A stretch of DNA of 64,000 bases from Aplectana chamaeleonis (lineage: Eukaryota > Nematoda > Chromadorea > Rhabditida > Cosmocercidae), in NCBI GenBank assembly GCA_029168955.1, contig JAPDOI010000038.1, positions 1,949,001-2,013,000 on the forward strand. Reading direction: 5' to 3'. The notes below the pieces were generated by a model. The model was given only the letters and a program-made list of their open reading frames with translations, made no database searches and was not told the DNA's origin. This document shows, piece by piece, positions 57,175-64,000 of the stretch (its first letter is position 1; the number at the start of each line of letters is the position of its first letter). The position numbers and the translations under genes are program-made.

Positions 57175-57254
57175 CCCGCTCTGCATTCCTTAGCAATTCA
57201 CACATGAACTGTGTAGGCACAACAGCAATGATAACGGGTATTTTACCCGTTACC

Positions 57255-58125
57255 GCGACGTGACGCTTCGAATACACTTATAACTTACTCTATAGTGATT
57301 TTTGGTAGCTGTGAGGAGCACTTTTCTTGAATTCTACACCGGTAATGGTTCTGAAGAAGTGCGTCTCATTCTGAATGGTCAGGCTGTCTGAAAGTAGTCC
57401 CTTTCTCTGGATTTGCACGAAATATGTTGGCTTTTGCAACAAAAGGTGCTGATGCTCCAACGTCAGTGAACTTTGTCATGATTAAATCGCGAATTGTCGA
57501 GCACAAGTTCCATCAATAATTGTACTAATCAGACATCTCGTGACCAGAACGGAAGCGAAAGAGGAGATAGCTTTTCGCAGGAAATGCACTTCCATAGAGA
57601 ACAACTAAAGCTGTGAACTTCAACACAGCATTGAATAGCAATGAATTGATATGGAGTTGCTAGCTTGTTTTACGCTTAACTCCACACGTGTTAAGTTTTC
57701 TGCACGATCTCCTTCATTGAGGTCTTTCTATTAATCCTTGAAGTAGTGAAGACACACATAACTATATGTCTGCTGCTTATATCGGTTTATAATAAGCGAA
57801 TCGTCCTTCTAGCTGCACTGACAAATGTTGCAAGTTCTCTGAAATGCTGTAACGAGCTGCTACCTCTGATCGTAATGGAGTGTGCCAACTCATGGTCGGC
57901 CATTGGTCCTCTACTGGCCCTCTACTACGTTAATCGACCGAATCCGGAATGCGACAGCGACTCCCGAAACCAGCCGATGACGCGTCTATTGCCGTAGTAG
58001 AGGACCAGTATCGATCAGTGGCGATCCATGAAATTCTGCATTGCGCTACAAAACAGAGTATAGAAAGCATGGATGCAAAAGATCTCTAGTCAATAGTGTT
58101 CTGCAGAAAAGGATCAAAGATAAAG
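57255..58125. other. Unassigned stretch
   Basis: Short inverted motif CTCTACTACG / CGTAGTAGAGGACCAG (57910-58010). No coding signal. Confidence 0.35.
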
Positions 58126-58131
58126 TTTTCG

Positions 58132-58785
58132 GCGTATATCAATCCTCTGGGCATGCGCCACACATCCGACTTTCACTCAGAATCGTAGAGGCTTCTGAAT
58201 GTGTATAGGACCTAAACAATGACTTGCGGAGGCCAGCCGAAATTAAAATCAGTGTTTTTATCCTCCCAGACAAGTCTGTCACCAATTTATAGACCGCGGA
58301 GGGATAGAAGGCTTGGTTGACCTCGGGCAAGGATCGAGCACTAGGCCGTGCGCCTGACAGCGGCACTCCTTGCCACCGCCCCACACTCACTAGAACACAA
58401 ACTGCATACAGCAAACAGAAACTACCGTATACCCACCGTAATCTACCGCAGTCTGCAGAAAATCGATAAACGGCTCACAGATTCGTGTTAAGCACTCCAA
58501 ATAAAAGGATAAAGTAAAGGTCTCGGCGTATAACAATCCTCTGGGGATGCGCCACACATTGGACTTCCATTCAGAATCGTATAGGCTTTTGAATGTGTAT
58601 AGGGCCTAAACAATGACGTTCGGAGGATTGCCGATGTTCAAGTCAGCGTTTTTATCCTCCCAGACAAGTCTAGTACCAATTTACCGACCCCGGAGGGATT
58701 GAGGGTTGGTTGAACTTGGGCGAGGATCGATCACTCGACCGTGAGCGTGAAAGCAGCGCCTACTGCCAGTCCCCCACACTCGCCC
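58132..58785 (+). repeat. Direct duplication of a 260-bp unit
   Basis: 58132-58395 and 58524-58785 are direct copies: CAATCCTCTGG(G)ATGCGCC, AGAATCGTA.AGGCTT.TGA, TTTTTATCCTCCCAGACAAG, and CGGAGGGAT. The spacer contains the recurring motif (58424-58504: CCGTATACCCACCGTAATCT). Probably repeated insertion or tandem duplication of an unknown repeat. Confidence 0.75.
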
Positions 58786-58789
58786 GGTG

Positions 58790-59389
58790 TTCTGCAACAC
58801 TAAGGAAAATTTTGAAGTTTTCAACTGACTCTCTTGCACATGAGGAGCATATGTGAGCCAGTTTCAGTCGAGGATGCATTGTTGATCGGGACATTTTGTC
58901 GGTTCTTTTATATTAAAGGAGGTCAGTTATCAACCTCCGCCTGATCTCTTGGTATTCCAAAACACTGGTTCTACCCTCTACTTAACCACTGTGATTTTGC
59001 CCCATTCTCCGCGTTTCTGCTAATGTGAGAACAAGGTTGACCAGGGATAGGTACTGCTCAGGGACGATTGAATCTAGTGTACCTTTGCGCAAACAAGTCG
59101 GTACCGAATGGGTCGCCTGCTTTCATGTTAGAGAAGAGATGCGCACATCACTAGTGCAACGGGTAGGATCATCGCTGGAGGACGACCTTCATGTTTCCAG
59201 GAGCTCCGAAAAGTTACTTCTTTTACATAATAGCATATTGCAACATTCTAATTCAAGGAAACACCATGACTATTCATGGTGTCCTCATACCTAGGCTGAA
59301 CTTATTTCGTCTTCACCGCCAGCTCGGTGTTGTTTGAAGAGTTAACACTTCTCAATCAAACTTTTCAGGCATGGTCTCAGACTCGGTAG
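58790..59389. other. Unassigned stretch
   Basis: No recognisable gene or repeat. Confidence 0.3.
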
Positions 59390-59850
59390 AAGAGTTGGCA
59401 AGTGGAGAAGGTGAGTGGGGTTTTGATTAGCCTGTACCGTAGGGTCAGGTGCTCTCTACACGCGCGCGGTGCAAATCAATTCATCGGTAGAGCGAGCTCC
59501 CGGCAATTCACGAAACTTTTCGATTTTGAGAGTTCTTGTCATGATTTTTTGATGCTGTGGGAACTTCCACAGAGAATGACTGATTCAAACCACCCAGAAC
59601 TTTCAACCTCTGCCTTTTTTTCCAAACTTGAGCACCAAATGAGCACCACACTCCCTCCGACGAGTTACACCGCTCCGTCGCAGTGATAAAAAACTTCCGG
59701 GTGGTTCAAACCAGTACTTTTGTGAGGAAGCTTCCACAGCTTCAAAAAATCATGAAAGGAACTATCAAAATCGAAAAATTCCGTGGATTGCTGGGAGCTT
59801 ATGGTAAACGCGCTCTACCGATGAAGTGCTGCCCACCGCTCGCATTGCGT
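59390..59850. repeat. Foldback element with about 130-bp arms
   Basis: The left arm (about 59475-59605) contains TTCATCGGTAGAGCG, CAATTCACG, TTTTCGATTTTGA, CATGATTTTTTGA and AAACCACCC. The right arm (about 59690-59840) is the inverse. Non-coding. Confidence 0.7.
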
Positions 59851-60034
59851 TAGAGCCCTCGTTAGAGCCCAGTGTAGAAAACACCTGACTCTTTACCATC
59901 AACTCTGCGGTGACTAAGCGGGGCGGCCCTGCTCTGAAGCAGGAGCGGCGCGGCTTGTATCAGGTTACCCACGCCGGCGATATTCAGGTGATTCTGGTAG
60001 CCTGCTGCCCATATTCCCTACGCAGGCAATTCAC

Positions 60035-60095
60035 CGCCCCGAGCCGCACTGGATAGGAACACGAGCCGCCTGACAGTGCGGCTCGGGGCGCCGAA
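60035..60095. repeat. Strong GC hairpin
   Basis: GCCCCGAGCCGCACTG and CAGTGCGGCTCGGGGC (one base off at the left end) flank a 29-base loop. Surrounding 59850-60230 is GC-rich; function unknown. Confidence 0.6.
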
Positions 60096-60239
60096 TTTGC
60101 CGATCTCCGGGCCACAGCTGTTGCCGAACGGGCGCCCGCAGTTCGCCTCGATCTCGTATCCTGTTGCTATAGCAACTCCAGTTTATAGTCCTAGGGATAT
60201 CACAAACCGCAGTAGCTCTTCCGTACAGGACCGTTCTTC

Positions 60240-62070
60240 TCTCGTTTCACTTCTTACTCCTTACCATTGGTTCGCCTAACAGTATACCCCGGGTATAAGG
60301 GCAAATCAGGGTACAAGCTTCCGGACTTTGCAAAGCAAACCAGAAACTTATACCCCTAAGAGCCCCTATACCCGGAGTATACCCGCTGACGAGCCGACTT
60401 CTGTAGAACACACTGCTGTTCCACTCGAAAAAGTAGCCTTGCCAATGGCAATATCGCGACAAGAGCTATTCACATCGTGACCAGGGATGTTTTTTTCTGC
60501 ATAAATTCCAGCTAGTGTCTTTTTTAGCCCAATTCAAGTAGTTATACTGGCTATTTCTATAGCCCCGTCATCGTAGTACCGCGGATTAATTGGGAAAACC
60601 TCCCATATTTCGTCATTATTACTTTTTCAAATGTATTTTTCTCGAATCGCAAATATCAGTCTCCCTATCACACAATTTAATACAACTCCAATATTAACTT
60701 CAAAGGCATTCCGTAGTCCTCGGTAACTCTTTACTTGGTATAAAAACGAAAACAATCAACAAGCAACATTATGAATGTGATCTTCCATTGAAATCAAATA
60801 ATGGAACAGTGAATTCATGCATAAATTCAACAAAATAATACAGGCTTGAGCAGAACAAAAATAAAAATAATACAAGAAATGAACAAAACAGTGAACGCAC
60901 CTAACGCTAGCAAGGCAGTGAACAGATATCAAAAGAGCAGAAACACTTGAATTCGACAGAGATCCATTCTGTGGCCTCGGAATTCCGCTTTGAGATTTCC
61001 AAAATTTGAAACTTGTTTCGATTTCCGAGATTTTTATTTTGTTTCGATTTTCGTTTTCCGAAATTTCAATTTTGTTTCGATTTCCTTCCGAATTCCGATT
61101 TCCGGAATTCAAAATTCTTACTCCGCTCATCCTTGACTGGGACTGAGAAAATGTCAAAGTCCAGGAATGCAAGGGAAAATCTAAAGTATTAGAGCACTCT
61201 ACCTGACTAGGGCCTTTCGCGTTGCTGCAACGTGCCGAAAAGCCGAGTCTGGGACCGGAGTAACAGATTATTTTCTTTAGTCAGACAAAAACGCTCTTTG
61301 AAGACCAATTTTTAGTTGTGATACAATCGATTGAAAATCGGTCTCTAATGACCGTTCTGGATCAGCTACAAAACTCGATTTGATATATGGATACCGGACT
61401 AGCTTTTTAGCACTTCGCAGCAGAGCGAAAAGCCCTAATTGGAATCCCAAAAAATACTTGAGATTTTAGACATAGACAATTAGACAATATCGTGGACATA
61501 GACAATTTTTCAAGGACCCCTTCAATTTCAGCGATCTTAGGCTTAAAGCTGTGTCCATAAAACTTTGGATACATTTTCAGTGGCGGACTGTCAATTAAGT
61601 GTAATTTGGGAGCCCTGAACTGCGCTTTGTGCCTTCAAGGCGTTAAAACAAGCTCCACCCTCCTATTGTATGTAGCGCTCTTCGGTTTTATTCTGTTAAA
61701 TTTGTCTTCAATTCCAAAATACAATCATACCATCACCTTTTTTCGCCATCAAAAAAGAATTTCTCTTAACACGGAAAGATCACCGAAAATCTGTTACAAT
61801 TTTAAAAATGTACAGCGCGGGGAGGGGGGGGGCAGGCAAATCGCTGCTGCTCCATCTAAGGATCAACTGCTCTAGATCACCTCAGTTTAAGTTGAAATCT
61901 TACCTCAACAGAATCCCGACTGACTTTGATGTGTTCGTGTTGTGTACGTAGAAAACACCGCAAGTAGAGAACGGGTAACAAGAATACTAGAAGCAGTAAC
62001 AATAAGGTGAAAGAATACGTTGAAATAACAATACGAAATGAATAAAAGGGAGGATCAAGCTGAAGTCGAA
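60240..62070. other. Unassigned stretch
   Basis: AT-rich. Repeated TTTCGATTTCCGA / TTTTGTTTCGATT motifs at 61015-61100 form a small degenerate tandem repeat. A GGGGAGGGGGGGGC run sits near 61820. No gene recognised. Confidence 0.35.
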
Positions 62071-62312
<242 letters not shown>

Positions 62313-62319
62313 TTCTGAC

Positions 62320-62750
62320 TTCGTCATCCTCAAATTCACAGGAACACCGGCAGTAGAGTGGCGAAATCAATTCAAAGGCAACAGACACGCTCAGAAATGA
62401 TATCGATTTTATGATCTAAATCGAGGGTTCCGGGCTGGTAGTATGCGGAACTAACAAAAAAAAACAACGAAAATTGGATGAAAGTAGAGTAACAACGTAT
62501 GCTGTCGTTATCGGGCGAAAATGGACGAGTTTTACCGCGCGCGGTTGAAACAGCGAGTATTAGCAACAAAACGGTTGATATAAAGTAACCGATATACTCT
62601 AACAGTCTGTACTGGAAGCATCACTTTTTTGGAAGCATCAAAAACCAGCCAAAAAGACCGTATTAGAACAATCTATCAGGACGAGTTTGCATTTTGGGGC
62701 GGGGTTGACGAAGCTCAGGGGCGGGTTGCAGAAATTTTTCGATTTACAAT
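62320..62750. other. Remnant of an AGGCA-end element
   Basis: AAAGGCAACAGACACGCTCA at 62365 and the following 60 bp (GATATCGATTTTATGA) resemble 31974-32040. No partner end was seen. Confidence 0.4.
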
Positions 62751-62760
62751 GCTCAGTTTC

Positions 62761-63303
62761 AGGACAGGGTCTCTCTACACACGGAGGGAGGAGCACGGAC
62801 GAGATTCATTGCTGACTCGGCGCGCGCGGCGGAACTTTTTATCCTATTACCTCATCACTGGAGCGCGCTTGCCATAAGCTCACGAGATTTCACGGGCTTT
62901 CATGTTTTTATTCATTCTCACATGACTTTTCTTTATGTGTTCGTGAGTTGTTCCTTTCATCATCTTATCCTGGACACTCATTTCAATAACTCTTGTATGT
63001 TCTCGTGCCGTTGTACCGCTTGATATTTATAGAGAATGTAATATGGTATTAAAGATCGAGCACCATTTTAGATGTAGTGATGGGATCGTTGCCGCCGACA
63101 ACCAGTTCGACTCTGGATTATTAAACATAAAGAAATAGTCATATGAGAATCAATAAACGCATGAAATGTCATGAAATCTCGCGAGATTGTGGCAAGCGCG
63201 CTCTAGTGATGGGGTAATCTGATAAAAAATTTCGCCGCGCGCGTCGCGTCAGCATGAAATCTCGTTCGTGCTCCTCCCTCCGTGTGTAGAGAGACCCTGT
63301 CCC
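62761..63303. mobile_element. Foldback element with 180-bp TIRs and 9-bp TSD (Mutator-like)
   Basis: AGGACAGGGTCTCTCTACAC at left and the inverse of GGGACAGGGTCTCTCTACAC at right, with arms of about 180 bp. CTCAGTTTC is duplicated exactly on both sides (62752-62760; 63304-63312). Long TI repeats with a 9-bp target duplication are typical of MULE-type elements. Non-coding. Confidence 0.82.
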
Positions 63304-63674
63304 CTCAGTTTCAGTAGTTTTGACTCGTTTTTGTCGCTTCCAACGGCGTGAGCATTCTACTAGGAGTCATACGATCCCACTAACGTAGTTAACCAAACAA
63401 ATTTTTTGAGCGTGTCTGCTGTCTTTAATAAAACTGGCGGGGGCAATCTGATGCACGTCCATGCCGCATCCGCTTCGATTCAGCGCGTCTCGGCTTGGTC
63501 ATCGCAGGCTTGACGGTAGTGGTACATTTGATCAAGTTGGTTTATCCGCAACGTCAGCGCATTTAACTTTGTACCAAAAAAGTGGATGGAATCACACGTG
63601 ATCAATATATAAAAATAAACAGAGAAAATAAACTAGCCGCTGAACAATACGCCTTTAGTTGCTGGAATATCACA

Positions 63675-64000
63675 TTAGATTCGTTTTGTTATGAGATCTT
63701 TAAAAACCTGCACGGACGTGAAAATAATGTTTTCATTCTCACTTAGTAGTGAGTTCAACTCCCTTGCAGTTCTATATATGAAGAAATCCGATCTTGTGTT
63801 TGATTTGGCGACTGAGACATAGAGCCCGAGCTTTCCTCTTTTGCTCATCGCCAATGTAGTACCAAAGAGCAGAGTAGGGTTCATAGAAACTCTCCGAGTG
63901 ATTATTTTGAACATCATCACAAGGTCAGCTTTTATTCTCCTACTCTGAAGCGATTTCAATTTCAATCTATTACATCGCTCAATGTCATTGGGCTGGCAGA
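63675..64000 (-). pseudogene. CR1-like LINE ORF2 C-terminus, running off the right edge
   Basis: The - strand reads NDIERCNRLKLKSLQSRRIK, ADLVMMFKIITRRVSMN and TRSDFFIYRTARELNSLLSE, matching the end of the family seen at 20380 (SLKSRRNK) and the FF..R....WN.L ending of CR1 proteins. The frame is open for 96 codons to a stop at 63675. The upstream part lies beyond the window. Confidence 0.8.

Larger units (their letters stand above)
56411..57250. repeat. Inverted repeat with a tRNA-like sequence in each arm
   Basis: Arms 56411-56600 and 57065-57250 match inverted: CCCGTTAACGGGT, ACTGTTCATGTGTGAAT, GCAGAGCGGGGTGTCGG, GAGTTGAATACAAAACTTA. The spacer holds a - strand copy of the recurring 80-bp motif (about 56915-56985). 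Either a foldback element or two opposed SINE copies. Confidence 0.65.

Overview
The window looks like nuclear DNA of a nematode. The evidence is an intron-rich gene with many short introns ending in TTTCAG-like acceptors, a near-exact copy of the nematode SL1 spliced-leader sequence, and a load of mariner, CR1-like, RTE-like, Penelope-like and LTR elements. No bacterial features (operons, Shine-Dalgarno sites, CRISPR) are present.

One host gene is recognisable. The first 12.9 kb, on the + strand, carries the 3' half of the WDFY3/ALFY gene (wdfy-3 in worms, blue cheese in flies), a giant autophagy scaffold. Exon by exon one can read the end of the PH-like domain, the whole BEACH domain, the WD40 repeats, an acidic and Ser/Pro-rich linker, and the C-terminal FYVE zinc finger. 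The splice phases are consistent across nearly all exons. Most introns are 40-100 bases, but two are large and filled with transposon debris: 2239-5173 (a palindromic mariner derivative and a dispersed GC-rich repeat) and 9063-12765 (a LINE fragment and a MITE). The second of these splits the FYVE finger. The 5' part of the gene lies before the window.

The remaining 50 kb (13.6-64 kb) shows no host gene that I can support and reads as a nested transposon landscape. 13.7-15.5 kb: a TIR element, then a palindrome-rich array around an SL1-like segment. 16.0-20.4 kb: a decayed CR1-like LINE (ORF1, endonuclease, RT) with several foldback elements inserted. 21.9-22.5 kb: an RTE 3' end. 23.26-28.77 kb: a structurally complete LTR retrotransposon on the - strand, with equal 405-bp LTRs, TSD, PBS and PPT. 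It encodes Gag, a zinc knuckle and a protease but no RT or integrase, and has an extra 3' ORF; its right LTR is interrupted by a 518-bp element. 28.8-34.1 kb: foldback elements, a LINE 3' end and a deleted mariner. 35-63 kb: MITE families (TTAA-, TA- and TTA-flanked), a Penelope-like RT relic with hammerhead-like motifs, a second SL1-like copy, segmental duplications at 49.5-54.1 kb, tRNA-like inverted repeats, a 240-bp (TA)n tract, a Mutator-like foldback element with 9-bp TSD, and a last LINE fragment running off the right edge.

The most distinctive signals are the two diverged repeat units carrying SL1-like sequences, the RT-less LTR element with its accessory ORF, and the widespread TTAA-flanked family that shares the end AGGCAGTGTTCACGAT. 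All family assignments come from reading translated motifs and comparing repeats within the window; no database search was possible.
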